This document shows positions 28,108 to 38,815 of a stretch of 64,000 bases of DNA, piece by piece. The position numbers and the translations under genes are program-made. The notes under the pieces were generated by a model that made no database searches, was not told where the DNA came from, and saw only the letters and a program-made list of their open reading frames with translations. The stretch's first letter is position 1. Each line of letters starts with the position of its first letter. The DNA is from Methanococcus voltae (GTDB lineage: Archaea > AGJL01 > Methanococci > Methanococcales > Methanococcaceae), in the NCBI RefSeq assembly GCF_024807655.1, contig NZ_JANUCR010000001.1:248001-312000 (forward strand), in the 5' to 3' direction.

Positions 28108-29460
28108 TTATTCTTTATACATAATTTGTCTCATAATTTTACCCATTTGACCGCCCATTTTTAGCATTTTACCACGTTTTAAGTTTGAGAAAGCATTTTT
28201 AGTAGTTTGGTAATATTTTAATAATTCTTTTACCTCTTCCTGTTTTGCTCCTGCCCCTCTTGCAATTCTTTGCATTCGTGAAGTTTTAATTAGTTCTGGG
28301 TTTTCCTTTTCTTCTTCAGTCATAGAATCCATTAAAATTTTATAACGTTTCAATTTTTGCTCTGTTAAACTTGCTGCCTCTTTTGGCATTGATGCACCCA
28401 TTCCTGGTATCATACTTAATATTTGTTTCATTGGCCCCATTTTTGAGATTGTTTCTAATTGGGAATATAATTCAACCAATGTAAACTTACCCTTAAGTAT
28501 TGCTTCGATATCTTCTTCGTTTGCTTCTTCTACGATATCATCGGTTTTTTCAAGTAAACTGTCTAAATCACCCATACCTAAAAGTCGGGATATAAATTTT
28601 TTAGGTTCAAATGTTTCTAAATCGTCTACACCCTCACCAGTACCAATAAATTTAATAGGAGCGTTTATTTCAGCTACCGCACTTAAAGCACCACCACCTT
28701 TTGCAGAACCGTCTAATTTAGTAACTAAAATACTACCGATATCTTCCACGGCGTCCTTAAATGCTTTAGCTTGGTTTTTAGCCTGTTGTCCCAAAGTACC
28801 ATCAATAACCAAAACAATTTCTTTTGGATTTAGTTCATCTTTTAATTCTTTCATTTCCGTTAAAAGACCAGATTCTTCTTTGTGCCTACCTGCAGTATCA
28901 ATAATAAATACATCTGCTTTTTTTAGCTTATTTAAACCATCTTTAGCTATTTCTATAGGAGTTTTGGTTCTTGTTTCGTCACCATAAAGAGGAACATTTA
29001 TTTTTTCAGCGAGCTGTTGTAATTGCTTATATGCCGCAGGTCTGTAAACATCTGCTGCAATTAAAGCGGGTTTTAAACCTCTTTTTTGGATTAATCTTGC
29101 TAATTTTGCGGAACTTGTAGTTTTACCACTCCCTTGGATACCAACCAACAAAATTATTGATTTTTTTGAAGGGTCTAAGTCTAACTTTTGAGGCTCATTT
29201 CCAATCAATTGTACAAGTTCATTGTAAACTATTTGGATAATGTGTTCCTTTTTTGTTAAACCTTTTGGAGGATTTTCTTCTATCGCTTTCTTTTCAATAT
29301 CCTTACTCATTTTTAAAACAAGCTTAACATTAACGTCCGATTGAATTAAAGCTTTTTGGATATCCTTTATAACTTCTTTAATTAATTTTTTATCCACTAA
29401 TGTTGCACTTTTTATTTTATTTAGTGCAGTTGAAATATTTTGACCCAATTTGTCAAGCAT
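28108..29460 (-). CDS. srp54: Signal recognition particle 54 kDa protein
   Basis: SRP54 binds signal peptides and 7S RNA and delivers ribosomes to the FtsY receptor. The 450-residue product has the helical N domain (about 1-90), then the G domain with [17 protein letters not shown] (G1), DTAGRHKEE (G3) and [14 protein letters not shown] (G4/G5 region). The methionine-rich M domain includes [14 protein letters not shown] and the RNA-binding [14 protein letters not shown] at 29460 follows GGTGAAATT. It converges on the fumarase gene. Confidence 0.97.
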   Translation of the reverse strand: MLDKLGQNISTALNKIKSATLVDKKLIKEVIKDIQKALIQSDVNVKLVLKMSKDIEKKAIEENPPKGLTKKEHIIQIVYNELVQLIGNEPQKLDLDPSKKSIILLVGIQGSGKTTSSAKLARLIQKRGLKPALIAADVYRPAAYKQLQQLAEKINVPLYGDETRTKTPIEIAKDGLNKLKKADVFIIDTAGRHKEESGLLTEMKELKDELNPKEIVLVIDGTLGQQAKNQAKAFKDAVEDIGSILVTKLDGSAKGGGALSAVAEINAPIKFIGTGEGVDDLETFEPKKFISRLLGMGDLDSLLEKTDDIVEEANEEDIEAILKGKFTLVELYSQLETISKMGPMKQILSMIPGMGASMPKEAASLTEQKLKRYKILMDSMTEEEKENPELIKTSRMQRIARGAGAKQEEVKELLKYYQTTKNAFSNLKRGKMLKMGGQMGKIMRQIMYKE

Positions 29461-29689
29461 AATTTCACCAATTAATTATTACATATAAATATTACAGATT
29501 ACTGTTTAAAATCCTAATACTTTTGATAAGTTTAATAATTTGATACGTTGATATTATGAGTATATTATTCAATATATTATATAATTATAATGATATTATT
29601 TTAAATTATAGTAAACTAATTAAATTAGTTTAAAAAAGAAATATGTTAAATTTCATATTATTAATGTTAATATTACTATTAATGTTAAA

Positions 29690-30271
29690 TTATTCATCGC
29701 CCCAACGTTTAACTAAATTGTTTTTAACATCTAAAGTATCTAAAATTCGTCCCACAGTGAAATTTATAATATCATCGACTGTTTTAGGGAAACTATAAAA
29801 TGCAGGTACTGGTGGCATTATAATTACACCCAATTTCGATAATTTAGTCATATTTTCCAAATGAATTGCATTTAAGGGTGTTTCTCGAGTAATCAACACT
29901 AATTTTCTGTGCTCTTTTAAACAAACATCACATACTCTTGCAATTAAATTGTCTGCATAACCATTTGCAACTGCTGAAACCGATTTCATAGAACAGGGTA
30001 TCACTATAGCAGAATCAAATTTATGGGAGCCTGACGCTATCGGGGCATAAAAATCGTCTTCCAAATAATAATTATCCGCTAATTTATAAAATTCATCTAT
30101 TTCTATATTTAATTCATATTTTATTGTAGAAATACCCATTTTTGAAACTACTAACGATGTGATTATCGAATCATCTTTTTTTAGCTCTTCCAACAACCTT
30201 TTTGCATAAATTGCACCACTGGCGCCTGTAATACATACTACAATTTCTTTTCTATTGTTTGAGTTTTCCAT
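29690..30271 (-). CDS. ubiX: UbiX-like flavin prenyltransferase
   Basis: UbiX transfers a dimethylallyl group to FMN, making the prenylated flavin used by UbiD-type decarboxylases. The 193-residue product has the flavodoxin-like N-terminal motif CITGASGAIYAKRLLEELKK, the central PCSMKSVSAVANGYADNLI and the conserved LVLITRETPLNAIHLENM. Length is normal. No ubiD neighbour is present in the window. ATG at 30271 lacks a strong ribosome-binding site. It may sit alone, about 230 bases upstream of srp54. Confidence 0.9.
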   Translation of the reverse strand: MENSNNRKEIVVCITGASGAIYAKRLLEELKKDDSIITSLVVSKMGISTIKYELNIEIDEFYKLADNYYLEDDFYAPIASGSHKFDSAIVIPCSMKSVSAVANGYADNLIARVCDVCLKEHRKLVLITRETPLNAIHLENMTKLSKLGVIIMPPVPAFYSFPKTVDDIINFTVGRILDTLDVKNNLVKRWGDE

Positions 30272-30519
30272 ATTTTCAGCTCAATTTTTTCAAAATATAA
30301 GTTCTAAAATATAAAACAGTTTTAAAAAGTTTCTTTATCGTTATATTTATCTTATAAATTACAATATTATGTTTATTCGATAAATAAATTATAGCCAATA
30401 TTTTGTAAAATATAATAATTTTGTAAAATATATTTACATATAATCATACTTATAATTATAAAATTATCAATAAATTATAAATTATAAATTATCTAAAAAA
30501 GCTCTGAGTTTAAAATATA

Positions 30520-30604
30520 TGCGAGGGAAGGGATTCGAACCCTCGAACTCCTACGAGACTAGACCCTCAATCTAGCGCCTTTGACCAGGCTCGGCGACCC
30601 TCGC
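30520..30604 (-). tRNA. tRNA-Leu (anticodon GAG)
   Basis: The minus strand gives an 85-base class II tRNA. Acceptor GCGAGGG pairs with CCCTCGC, discriminator A. The anticodon stem CTAGA/TCTAG holds TTGAGGG with anticodon GAG. There is a long variable arm (CTCGTAGGAG region) and a T-arm with GGTTCGAATCC. CCA is not encoded and no intron is visible. Confidence 0.95.
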
Positions 30605-30800
30605 ACTAAAACAGTGTATAATACATATTATGCTTGTTATACCGTAGTATATCAATTATTAATCATTATGAGGTATATAACTTAATTACATAGTTTAATC
30701 ATATCTTTAAATATATATAGTTTTCGCTAAATAGTTTAAAAATAAATAGATTACTTAATAAATCCATAAACTTATATATTTGGGTATTTTACGTAATAGA

Positions 30801-30812
30801 AAACTATATATA
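30801..30812 (+). promoter_or_regulatory. TATA box of tRNA-Met
   Basis: ACTATATATA fits the archaeal box A, with GAGTATG about ten bases later as a possible start element. The mature tRNA starts at 30879, so the primary transcript would have a leader of some 45 bases. Confidence 0.45.
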
Positions 30813-30878
30813 GATGTTTTGAGTATGTTAAAGTAGCCAAGATGAATTAGTGGGTTTACGATGAAAAGGTGGAGATTT

Positions 30879-30993
30879 GCCGAGGTGGCTTAGGCTGGTT
30901 ATAGCGCTCGGCTCATACGGAAAATACTCAGGGATTTAATTCCCTGGGTCCTGGGAAACCGAGAGGTCGGGGGTTCGAGTCCCCCCCTCGGCA
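30879..30993 (+). tRNA. Elongator tRNA-Met (anticodon CAU) with a 40-base intron
   Basis: Acceptor GCCGAGG pairs with CCTCGGC, discriminator A, and the T-arm contains GGTTCGAGTCC. The anticodon stem CTCGG/CCGAG encloses CTCATA, then an insertion at 30918-30957, then A, so the intron lies at the canonical site between positions 37 and 38. The intron itself folds (CTCAGGGA with TCCCTGGG), consistent with the bulge-helix-bulge structure cut by the archaeal splicing endonuclease. The acceptor sequence and the intron argue against the initiator tRNA. CCA is not encoded. Confidence 0.92.
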
Positions 30994-31122
30994 TTTTTAT
31001 TTTAGGTAAATTAATTTGTATATTTGAATATACTAATAAAGAAAATTAAAAATTTAAAAAATAAAAGATAATCTAAAAAATAAGGTATAAAGAAAATTAA
31101 AAATAAAAAATAAAAAAATTAA

Positions 31123-32475
31123 TTATTTACTTTTTATGGGAGTTCCAAAGAAATTTATTTTATCAATCAATTCATTAAAACATTCCTTTTCAAATTCTAT
31201 TGCTTGCTCTTTTGTATAAACTCCACTAACTTCTCCATCGAGTGTTAATTTATCAACACCCCGTAATACGATTCTATCGCTTCCGTCTTTCTTTAATATA
31301 TCTTCCATATCCCTATCGTGAACTAATGCTCTTGAAGGAATTAATACAGTATCCTTTAATTCAGTTAAATCAATTGTTTCTAAATCTTTTTTAGTAATAA
31401 GGTCTGAAATATCTTTATTAACTTTTATAACGTTTATCGGCGTATCTTTAAAAAGTTCTGAGAGGAATATATACGATACTGAACCCGTAATAATCGTTGC
31501 TTCGGATTTTATACTATTTTTTAAATTATTTATTGTTTCTTCATCTTTCATTATAGCAAATGGCGTATCAGTAATAGGGTCATAAACTGGCGTTCCTGAA
31601 AGTCTTACTTTATCCCCGTACGTATTGTACATTTCTTCTACAACATTTCTAAATTCCTCTATTGTTTGAACTTCAATCTCTTCAATTAAAGGCTCATTCT
31701 CAAATATCAACCCATTTTCTATTTTATTTGCAAATCTCATCAAAATTATAGCATTTGCACCCCAATCTATTAAATCGGATATTGTTTTTTTCAAAATTTC
31801 CCCATCATTAACGCCAGGAACTACAATTATGGCACAATGGGTTTCACAATGTTTACAGAAGTGCTTTAAACATTCGATTGAAACGTCAGGGTCTTTATCA
31901 TTCATCCATTCTTTTCTAAGTTGTTTATCTGTTGCAAATACTGAAAATGTCACTTCATCAACGCCATAATCAACCATATTTTTTGCAGATTGCAAACTTT
32001 TTATTCCTTTTCCAGAAGTATAGCCTAAATGTATTTTTAAACCCATATTTGCTATTTCTCGGCAAAGTTCCTCCAAATAAGGGTAATAACTTGTATCCCC
32101 ACCACTTGTGATATTTATTTTATCATATCGTTTAAACATTAAAGAGTCCTGTATTTGTTGAATTGCAAAAGGTAAAGGTATAAAATCGCCATTGATTTCC
32201 CTTATTGAGTTAGTACAATAATCACAACCTATACGGTAAGTACATTGTCCACAACCCAAAGGTTCAGGATTTTTGAAATTTACTTTTCTAAAATAGCAAA
32301 ATTTACAAAAGCCCCCACAATTTTTACCCGGTTCTCCTTTTAAATCTATTAAAAGCTGTGTTTTTAAGTTGTCATTCTTTTGGTCGTTTTTTCGCTTCTC
32401 ATTTGCCATTTGGAAAGGGTCAAAAAAGTCCATATCATTAAAATCGTTTAAATTATCAAAGTCAAAATTTTTCAT
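31123..32475 (-). CDS. mmp10: Mmp10, radical SAM arginine C-methyltransferase of McrA
   Basis: Mmp10 (methanogenesis marker 10) is a cobalamin-dependent radical SAM enzyme that adds the C5-methyl group to an active-site-proximal arginine of McrA. The 450-residue product has the cluster motif [13 protein letters not shown] (Cx3Cx2C, about residues 53-65), a cysteine-rich segment [13 protein letters not shown] (about 75-87), [12 protein letters not shown], and a C-terminal domain that binds accessory cofactors. The first 40 residues are acidic and Asn-rich. It is divergently placed 658 bases from mcrB, which fits its role in modifying the mcrA product. Confidence 0.92.
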   Translation of the reverse strand: MKNFDFDNLNDFNDMDFFDPFQMANEKRKNDQKNDNLKTQLLIDLKGEPGKNCGGFCKFCYFRKVNFKNPEPLGCGQCTYRIGCDYCTNSIREINGDFIPLPFAIQQIQDSLMFKRYDKINITSGGDTSYYPYLEELCREIANMGLKIHLGYTSGKGIKSLQSAKNMVDYGVDEVTFSVFATDKQLRKEWMNDKDPDVSIECLKHFCKHCETHCAIIVVPGVNDGEILKKTISDLIDWGANAIILMRFANKIENGLIFENEPLIEEIEVQTIEEFRNVVEEMYNTYGDKVRLSGTPVYDPITDTPFAIMKDEETINNLKNSIKSEATIITGSVSYIFLSELFKDTPINVIKVNKDISDLITKKDLETIDLTELKDTVLIPSRALVHDRDMEDILKKDGSDRIVLRGVDKLTLDGEVSGVYTKEQAIEFEKECFNELIDKINFFGTPIKSK

Positions 32476-33133
32476 AAAATCACATAAACATAATTGATTA
32501 TCTGTAAGTATAATTTGATTGTAGTTTAATTATAATTTATTTATATTTTTATCATAATATTATTTATCATAATATTGTTATATTGAATATAAATTAATTG
32601 TTATTGAGTATAGGTAGGATATTACCAGGTATGGAATTACAAAGTATAATCAATCGTATGAATATATAATATTATATTACTAATTCATAATACTAAAATA
32701 CGATAATTTAATACTTATAGGATGATTTGTAATACATTATTGAAAAATTTTTTATATATTCTCAATACTTCAGTTTAGTTTTAATTATTTTTGAAAGTAT
32801 TAAAAAATCTTTAAAAAATAGGGGATGGTAATAAAAAACGCCTTGTTTGTAATATACTATCGAAAACGAATTATTTATGCGAATATTGATATAATACTTA
32901 AATTAAATATAATATTTAGATATTGGGATATAATAATTACATATTTTAAAAAAATCTTCTATTTTCATCTTAATTTTATATATTAAAGGCTAATTTTTCA
33001 ATATTTTATCGCAAACTATTGTGTTAATTACATCAAATATATAAACTTTTCTATTTAAAGCTAATGAAAAAGTGAATATATACACATAGAGTAATGTTAT
33101 GATGTATATATCAAAAAAATAGGAGTGATTCCT
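32476..33133. promoter_or_regulatory. mmp10/mcr divergent control region
   Basis: This 658-base AT-rich spacer holds the promoters for mmp10 (leftward) and mcr (rightward). A TATA box AAATATATAAA at 33035-33045 would start an mcr transcript near 33064 with a leader of about 70 bases. A second TATA-like tract at 33075-33082 is possible. An imperfect 21-base direct repeat, TTTGTAATA..TA...GAAAA, occurs at 32726-32746 and 32846-32866, exactly 120 bases apart. It may be a regulator site or a remnant of duplication. No reading frame is visible. Confidence 0.5.
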
Positions 33134-34465
33134 ATGGTAAAGTATGAAGATAAGATATGTCTATTTGATGCGAAAGGAAACCAAGTAGCAGAAGATGTAC
33201 CATTGGAAGCTATCAGCCCATTAAATAACCCAACTATAATGGGGATGGTTAAGAACATTAAAAGAACCGTGGCGGTTAACTTAGCTGGTGTTGAAGATTC
33301 ATTGGCTAAAGGTAAAATCGGCGGTAAAGGTTGCCAGGTTCCTGGTAGAGCTATAGAGTTAGACGTTGTAAGTGATGCGGAAGCTATCGCTGACAAAGTA
33401 AAAAGCATATTACAAGTATCAGCTGGTGATGATACCGAAGTTAAGTTAATTAACGGCGGTAAACAAATGGCTGTGCAAGTACCTACAAAAAGATTAGATG
33501 TTGCTGCAGAATACTCAGTATCAATGTTAGCTACAGGTATGGCTTTAAAAGAAGCTATTATCACTAACTTCAACGTTGATATGTTTGACGGTTCAACAGT
33601 ACACTCAGCTATCATGGGTCAATATCCACAAGATATGGACTACGCTGGTGGAAACATTGCATCATTATTAGGTGCTCCATCAAAATTAGAAGGTTTAGGA
33701 TACGCTTTAAGAAATATCCCTGTAAACCACGCAGTAGCTACAACTAAAAAGAGCTTAATGAACGCTATCGCATTCTCATCAGTTTTAGAACAAACAGCTA
33801 TGTTCGAAATGGGAGATGCAGTTGGTTCATTTGAAAGACAGCACTTATTAGGTTTAGCTTACCAAGGATTAAACGCTAACAACTTAGTGATTGAATTAGT
33901 TAAAGCTAATGCAAACGGTACAGTTGGTTCAGTTGTTAACAGTATCATTGAAAAAGCAATCGCAGATGGCGTTATTGTTGTAGACAAAACCTTAGGTTCA
34001 GGATTCAACATGTACAAACCTGCTGATGTAAACAAATGGAACGCATACGCTGCTGCTGGTTTAGTTGCTGCAGTTATGGTTAACTGTGGTGCTGCTAGAG
34101 CTGCACAAAACGTTGCTTCAACTATTTTATACTACAACGACATTATTGAGTACGAAACTGGTTTACCTGGTGTAGATTACGGTAGATCAATGGGTACTGC
34201 AGTAGGATTCTCATTCTTCTCACACTCTATTTACGGTGGTGGAGGACCAGGTATCTTCAACGGTAACCACGTTGTAACAAGACACTCAAAAGGATTTGCT
34301 ATACCTCCTGTATGTGCAGCTATGTGTATGGACGCTGGTACACAGATGTTCTCACCTGAAAAAACTTCAGCATTAGTTGGTACAGTATACTCAGCATTTG
34401 ATGAATTCAGAGAACCTTTAAAATACGTAATTGAAGGTGCTTTAGAAGTTCAAGATAAACTCTAA
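33134..34465 (+). CDS. mcrB: Methyl-coenzyme M reductase subunit beta
   Basis: McrB is the beta subunit of the alpha2-beta2-gamma2 enzyme that makes methane from methyl-CoM and CoB. The 443-residue product has the family N-terminus [18 protein letters not shown] and the conserved C-terminal [19 protein letters not shown], part of the F430 and CoB pocket. I start at the ATG at 33134, after GGAGTGAT. An in-frame GTG at 33125 lies inside that ribosome-binding site and is rejected. Codon use is strongly biased, as expected for a very abundant protein. It is the first gene of mcrBDCGA. Confidence 0.98.
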   Translation: MVKYEDKICLFDAKGNQVAEDVPLEAISPLNNPTIMGMVKNIKRTVAVNLAGVEDSLAKGKIGGKGCQVPGRAIELDVVSDAEAIADKVKSILQVSAGDDTEVKLINGGKQMAVQVPTKRLDVAAEYSVSMLATGMALKEAIITNFNVDMFDGSTVHSAIMGQYPQDMDYAGGNIASLLGAPSKLEGLGYALRNIPVNHAVATTKKSLMNAIAFSSVLEQTAMFEMGDAVGSFERQHLLGLAYQGLNANNLVIELVKANANGTVGSVVNSIIEKAIADGVIVVDKTLGSGFNMYKPADVNKWNAYAAAGLVAAVMVNCGAARAAQNVASTILYYNDIIEYETGLPGVDYGRSMGTAVGFSFFSHSIYGGGGPGIFNGNHVVTRHSKGFAIPPVCAAMCMDAGTQMFSPEKTSALVGTVYSAFDEFREPLKYVIEGALEVQDKL

Positions 34466-34655
34466 TTAGATATTTGAATTTTATTAAATTATGACTAATA
34501 AATTCCGAAAATCTAATTTCTAAATTTTATATTACTGATAAAAATCGATTAAATTAGTAAAAATATAAAAAAGGACAATGATAAACTATAATTGTAAATT
34601 ATATTATGAATTGTGTTTAATTATATTTTGAAATAATCGAATAATAGGTAAAAAA

Positions 34656-35135
34656 ATGATTGAAATTGAAGTCTTTCCACATAGGTTCTTAAAAGCCACT
34701 ACTACGGAAAAATTCCTAAATAGTGCTTATAAGTTAGAAACCGTTCAAAGAGTAATACTACATGGCGAATCCTTACCTCAAAAAGTTGGTTATGGACCTG
34801 CAAAAGGGGCACCCGTTAATCACAGTGAGAGGAAACTCATCAATGTGAATGGTGTCGAAGTTCAATTAACCTTACAAGTAGGTAGATTTTGGATATTATT
34901 AGACAATGAAAATGAATTGTCTAAAATTGATGAAATTTGTAATGAATTATTCCCATTCGGATACAGAGTATCAGAAGGAAGATTTATAAAAGATTCACCA
35001 ACAGTTACTGACTACTTGAAATACGGTGAAAGTTTCGTAAATAGCATTGATAAAAGAATGCTTGGTGTTACAGACCCAAGAAGTAGATTTGAGAACTCCG
35101 TTTCACTTATTCCTAAAAGCGAAAAGGGTGAATAA
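34656..35135 (+). CDS. mcrD: Methyl-coenzyme M reductase operon protein D
   Basis: McrD is not part of the mature enzyme. It binds MCR and is thought to help its assembly or activation. The 159-residue product matches the family ([57 protein letters not shown]). ATG at 34656 has only a weak AGGT upstream, in keeping with lower expression than mcrB. It follows mcrB by 190 bases and its stop is one base before the mcrC start. Confidence 0.93.
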   Translation: MIEIEVFPHRFLKATTTEKFLNSAYKLETVQRVILHGESLPQKVGYGPAKGAPVNHSERKLINVNGVEVQLTLQVGRFWILLDNENELSKIDEICNELFPFGYRVSEGRFIKDSPTVTDYLKYGESFVNSIDKRMLGVTDPRSRFENSVSLIPKSEKGE

Positions 35136-35136
35136 T

Positions 35137-35730
35137 TTGCCAGTAGGTAGGAGAGAGCAGATTGTTGACTGTAGAGCTGTAATGGGATTAGGCCAAGGTG
35201 GCGGATTAGCTCAGAGAGGAACCTTTGCTGAAGGTCTAAAAAATGATGTTGTAGTAGTTGCAATGTCACCCGGCAGACGACATATCACAAAACCTGTTTG
35301 CGAAATTACCTATGGAATCAGAGAATCTGGTATTCAAACAAGTGTACTTGTACTAAATGCAGGTAGCGGACTTCCAGCAGATGCACCAAATAGTTTAGGT
35401 TCAACTTTTGGTTTAAAACCTGAGGAAGTAGAGCAAGTAAATAGGCATAAATTATGCGTTATTCACTTTGGAAACGTTAAAAGCCACGTTGTTTATAAAG
35501 CAAGGTTGTTTTTAAGACACGTTAACATACCTACGATAGTTGTTTGCCAGACACCTATTGATATGGAAGACTTTGCTAAAATCGGAATTAAAACTGCTGA
35601 TGTAATCCCAGTAGAACCTAAAACTAAAGGAACTATTGTTGAAATAGTTACTGGAGTTGTAAGAGGAGAATCATCACCACAATCTAAAATTGATGAAATT
35701 ATTGAAAAAATAAAAAAACACTTGAAATAA
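35137..35730 (+). CDS. mcrC: Methyl-coenzyme M reductase operon protein C
   Basis: McrC is an accessory protein of the MCR activation complex that, with ATP, reduces the nickel in F430. The 197-residue product begins [20 protein letters not shown] and contains [19 protein letters not shown] and [21 protein letters not shown] place the start at TTG 35137, five bases after GGTGA and one base past the mcrD stop. Upstream in-frame starts would overlap mcrD and give a non-family N-terminus. The mcrG gene follows nine bases later. Confidence 0.92.
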   Translation: MPVGRREQIVDCRAVMGLGQGGGLAQRGTFAEGLKNDVVVVAMSPGRRHITKPVCEITYGIRESGIQTSVLVLNAGSGLPADAPNSLGSTFGLKPEEVEQVNRHKLCVIHFGNVKSHVVYKARLFLRHVNIPTIVVCQTPIDMEDFAKIGIKTADVIPVEPKTKGTIVEIVTGVVRGESSPQSKIDEIIEKIKKHLK

Positions 35731-35739
35731 GGTGATCTT

Positions 35740-36525
35740 ATGGCATACAAGCCTCAGTTCTACCCTGGTGCAACAAAAGTTGCTGAGAACAGAAGAAATC
35801 ACATTAACCCAGCGTTTGAATTGGAAAAATTAAGAGAAATTCCAGATGAAGATGTTGTTAAAATAATGGGTCACAGACAACCAGGTGAAGATTACAAAAC
35901 CGTTCACCCACCTTTAGAAGAAATGGACTTAGCTGAAGACTACGTAAGAGATTTAGTAGAACCTATCAGCGGTGCAAAAGAAGGACACAGAATTAGATAC
36001 ATTCAGTTTGCAGACTCAATGTACTTTGCTCCATCACAACCATACGACAGATCAAGACTCTACATGTCAAGATTTAGAGGAGTAGATTGTGGTACATTAT
36101 CAGGAAGACAAGTTGTTGAGTTAAGAGAAAGCAACTTGGAAGCTATCTCTAAAAACTACTTAGTTGACACAGAGTTATTTGACCCTGCTACAACAGGTAT
36201 TAGAGGAGCTACTGTACACGGGCACTCATTAAGATTAGATGAAAACGGAGTAATGTTCGATGCATTACAAAGATACGAGTTTGACGAAGCAACAGGACAC
36301 ATATTATATGTTAAAGACCAGGTTGGAAGACCATTGGACGAACCTGTTGATGTAGGAGAACCAGTACCTCAAGAAAAATTAAAAGAAATTACAACAATCT
36401 ACAGAAAAGATGGCGTTGCTATGAGAGACGACATGGAAGTTGTAGAAGTTGTTAAAAGAATACACAGAGCAAGAACACTTGGTGGATACTGTCCACTCAA
36501 TGAAATCTTCGACGCATACTTATAA
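35740..36525 (+). CDS. mcrG: Methyl-coenzyme M reductase subunit gamma
   Basis: McrG is the gamma subunit of methyl-CoM reductase and contributes to the active-site channel and coenzyme M binding. The 261-residue product shows the family sequence (AYKPQFYPGATKVAENRRNH, MSRFRGVDCGTLSGRQVVE, HRARTLGGYCPLNEIF). ATG at 35740 follows AAGGTGAT. Nine bases separate it from mcrC and 57 from mcrA. Codon bias is as strong as in mcrB and mcrA. Confidence 0.98.
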   Translation: MAYKPQFYPGATKVAENRRNHINPAFELEKLREIPDEDVVKIMGHRQPGEDYKTVHPPLEEMDLAEDYVRDLVEPISGAKEGHRIRYIQFADSMYFAPSQPYDRSRLYMSRFRGVDCGTLSGRQVVELRESNLEAISKNYLVDTELFDPATTGIRGATVHGHSLRLDENGVMFDALQRYEFDEATGHILYVKDQVGRPLDEPVDVGEPVPQEKLKEITTIYRKDGVAMRDDMEVVEVVKRIHRARTLGGYCPLNEIFDAYL

Positions 36526-36582
36526 TTAAATACACCACCCTTACGGGAGAAAAACCTCTCATAAATCTTGAGGTGAACCTAT

Positions 36583-38247
36583 ATGGAAGCTGAAAAAAGA
36601 TTATTCTTAAAAGCATTAAAAGAAAAGTTTGAAGAAGACCCTAAAGAAAAATTCACCAAGTTCTATACATACGGTGGATGGCAACAATCAGAAAGGAAGA
36701 AAGAATTCTTTGCAGAAAACGAAAGAATTGTTGCTGAGAAAAGGGACGGAATTCCTATGTACAACCCAGATATTGGTGTACCTTTAGGACAAAGAAAATT
36801 AATGCCTTACAAAGTTTCAAACACTGATTCATATGTAGAAGGCGATGACTTACACTTTATGAACAACGCTGCAATCCAGCAATTATGGGACGATATCAGA
36901 AGAACTGTTATCGTAGGTATGGATACAGCTCACATGGTTCTTGAAAAAAGATTGGGTGTAGAAGTAACTCCTGAAACAATCAACGAGTACATGCACACAA
37001 TTAACCACTCACTCCCAGGGGGAGCTGTTGTTCAAGAGCACATGGTAGAAGTTCACCCTTCATTAGCTTGGGACTGTTATGCTAAGATATTCACCGGTGA
37101 CGATGAATTAGCTGACGAATTAGACGACAGATTTGTAATCAACATTAACAAATTGTTCCCTGAAGAACAAGCTGAAGAATTAAAAGCTGCTATCGGTAAA
37201 AAAACATACCAGGTATCAAGAGTACCTTCACTCGTTGGTAGAGTATGTGATGGTGGTACCATCTCAAGATGGTCTGCAATGCAAATTGGTATGTCTTTCA
37301 TTACAGCATACAAATTATGTGCTGGGGAAGCTGCAATTGCTGATTTCTCATACGCTGCTAAGCACGCTGACGTTATTCAGATGGGTAATGCTTTACCTGG
37401 AAGAAGAGCAAGAGGTCCAAACGAACCTGGTGGAGTTAGATTCGGTATCTTATCAGATGTTGTACAAACAACAAGAGTTAGCGACGACCCTGTTGAGCAA
37501 TCATTAGAGGTAGTTGCAACTGGTGCTGCTTTATACGACCAAATCTGGCTTGGTTCATACATGTCTGGTGGTGTAGGATTCACACAATATGCTACAGCAT
37601 CATACACAGATGACATCTTAGATGACTTCTCATACTACGGATTAGACTACGTAGAGAAAAAATACGGAAGATGCGGAACAAAAGCTACAATGGATGTAGT
37701 TGAAGATATCGCTTCAGAAGTTACACTCTATGCATTAGAACAATACGATGAATACCCAGCATTATTAGAAGACCACTTCGGTGGCTCACAAAGAGCTGCT
37801 GTTGCTGCTGCTGCAGCTGGTATTTCAACATGTATGGCAACCGGTAACTCAAACGCTGGTGTTAACGGCTGGTACTTATCACAAATATTACACAAAGAAT
37901 ACCACAGCAGACTTGGATTCTACGGTTATGACTTACAAGACCAATGTGGTGCTTCAAACTCCTTAGCAATAAGAAACGACGAAGCTTCACCATTGGAATT
38001 AAGAGGTCCTAACTACCCTAACTATGCAATGAACGTAGGTCACCAAGGTGAATACGCTGGTATTGCACAGTCTGCACACTCAGCTAGAGGAGACGCATTC
38101 GCAACAAACGCATTAATTAAAGTTGCATTTGCTGACCCTTCATTAGTATTCGACTTCACTAAGCCAAGAAAAGAAATGGCTAGAGGTGCTTTGAGAGAAT
38201 TCGAAGCTGCTGGTGAAAGAGACGCTATATTACCTGCTAAAATTTAA
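36583..38247 (+). CDS. mcrA: Methyl-coenzyme M reductase subunit alpha
   Basis: McrA holds the F430 and substrate pocket where methane is formed. The 554-residue product keeps the segments that carry the known post-translational changes: [11 protein letters not shown] (methylhistidine, His261), [13 protein letters not shown] (methylarginine, near 274-275), and [14 protein letters not shown], where Gly448 should be the thioglycine and Cys455 the methylcysteine by alignment with the Methanothermobacter enzyme. YANHYPN-type region [19 protein letters not shown] is also present. ATG at 36583 follows GAGGTGAAC. It is the last gene of the operon, before a hairpin terminator. Confidence 0.99.
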   Translation: MEAEKRLFLKALKEKFEEDPKEKFTKFYTYGGWQQSERKKEFFAENERIVAEKRDGIPMYNPDIGVPLGQRKLMPYKVSNTDSYVEGDDLHFMNNAAIQQLWDDIRRTVIVGMDTAHMVLEKRLGVEVTPETINEYMHTINHSLPGGAVVQEHMVEVHPSLAWDCYAKIFTGDDELADELDDRFVININKLFPEEQAEELKAAIGKKTYQVSRVPSLVGRVCDGGTISRWSAMQIGMSFITAYKLCAGEAAIADFSYAAKHADVIQMGNALPGRRARGPNEPGGVRFGILSDVVQTTRVSDDPVEQSLEVVATGAALYDQIWLGSYMSGGVGFTQYATASYTDDILDDFSYYGLDYVEKKYGRCGTKATMDVVEDIASEVTLYALEQYDEYPALLEDHFGGSQRAAVAAAAAGISTCMATGNSNAGVNGWYLSQILHKEYHSRLGFYGYDLQDQCGASNSLAIRNDEASPLELRGPNYPNYAMNVGHQGEYAGIAQSAHSARGDAFATNALIKVAFADPSLVFDFTKPRKEMARGALREFEAAGERDAILPAKI

Positions 38248-38276
38248 TTTAGTAAATAATATGGTTTAAAAAAATT

Positions 38277-38306
38277 AAGGAAACCTTTTATGGTTTCCTT
38301 TTTTTA
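38277..38306 (+). terminator. Hairpin plus T-run terminator of the mcr operon
   Basis: AAGGAAACC at 38277-38285 and GGTTTCCTT at 38292-38300 form a perfect nine-pair stem with a six-base loop. The right arm runs straight into eight or more T residues. It lies about 30 bases after the mcrA stop. Confidence 0.85.
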
Positions 38307-38815
38307 TATATTTTAAAAATTGTTATGTAATAGATAACAATTATAATTAAAGTTAATCAAATTCAATTTTTGTTTAATAACTATGATATAAAAAAGTGTT
38401 AAAATTAATTATTTTTATTTGTATAATTTATTAGTCTTATGACATACGGATATGATACAAATTAAATCATAATATAATTATAATACTAAAAATAAAATAT
38501 ATGTTGATGTTAAATTTACGTAAAATTATGCAATATTAACATCTATTATTAATGAGTACATAGTACATTATAATATTTAAAAAGTAAAATATATTTAATA
38601 AAAAAATCTTTAATTAAATTAAAGAGTTTTTTAATTGTATTTTTGGATATTAACGTCATTTTACTTATTAATGAAATGGAAAGTAATATATATCATATAA
38701 ATAAATAATATTTGAATAGTTAACACCATTAAATGTTTAAAGAAATGTTTAACGAATTCTTAAAATATTTAATTAACAAATAGCCAATATTACCTTAATC
38801 AATGAGGTGAAAGAA
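38307..38815. promoter_or_regulatory. mtr operon promoter region
   Basis: The rest of the 568-base mcrA-mtrE spacer is AT-rich with no gene. TATA-like AATATATATCATATAAA at 38684-38700 could start a transcript near 38720, giving a leader of roughly 95 bases. A short direct repeat AAATGTTTAA occurs twice at about 38731-38752. The mtr genes are therefore probably transcribed separately from mcr, given the intervening terminator. Confidence 0.45.

Noticed and set aside
33125-33133. GTG start for mcrB
   Set aside because: The GTG is part of the ribosome-binding site GGAGTGAT. The ATG at 33134 gives the known N-terminus.
35047-35136. Upstream extension of mcrC into mcrD
   Set aside because: It would overlap mcrD by about 90 bases and add a sequence foreign to McrC. 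TTG 35137 with GGTGA fits.
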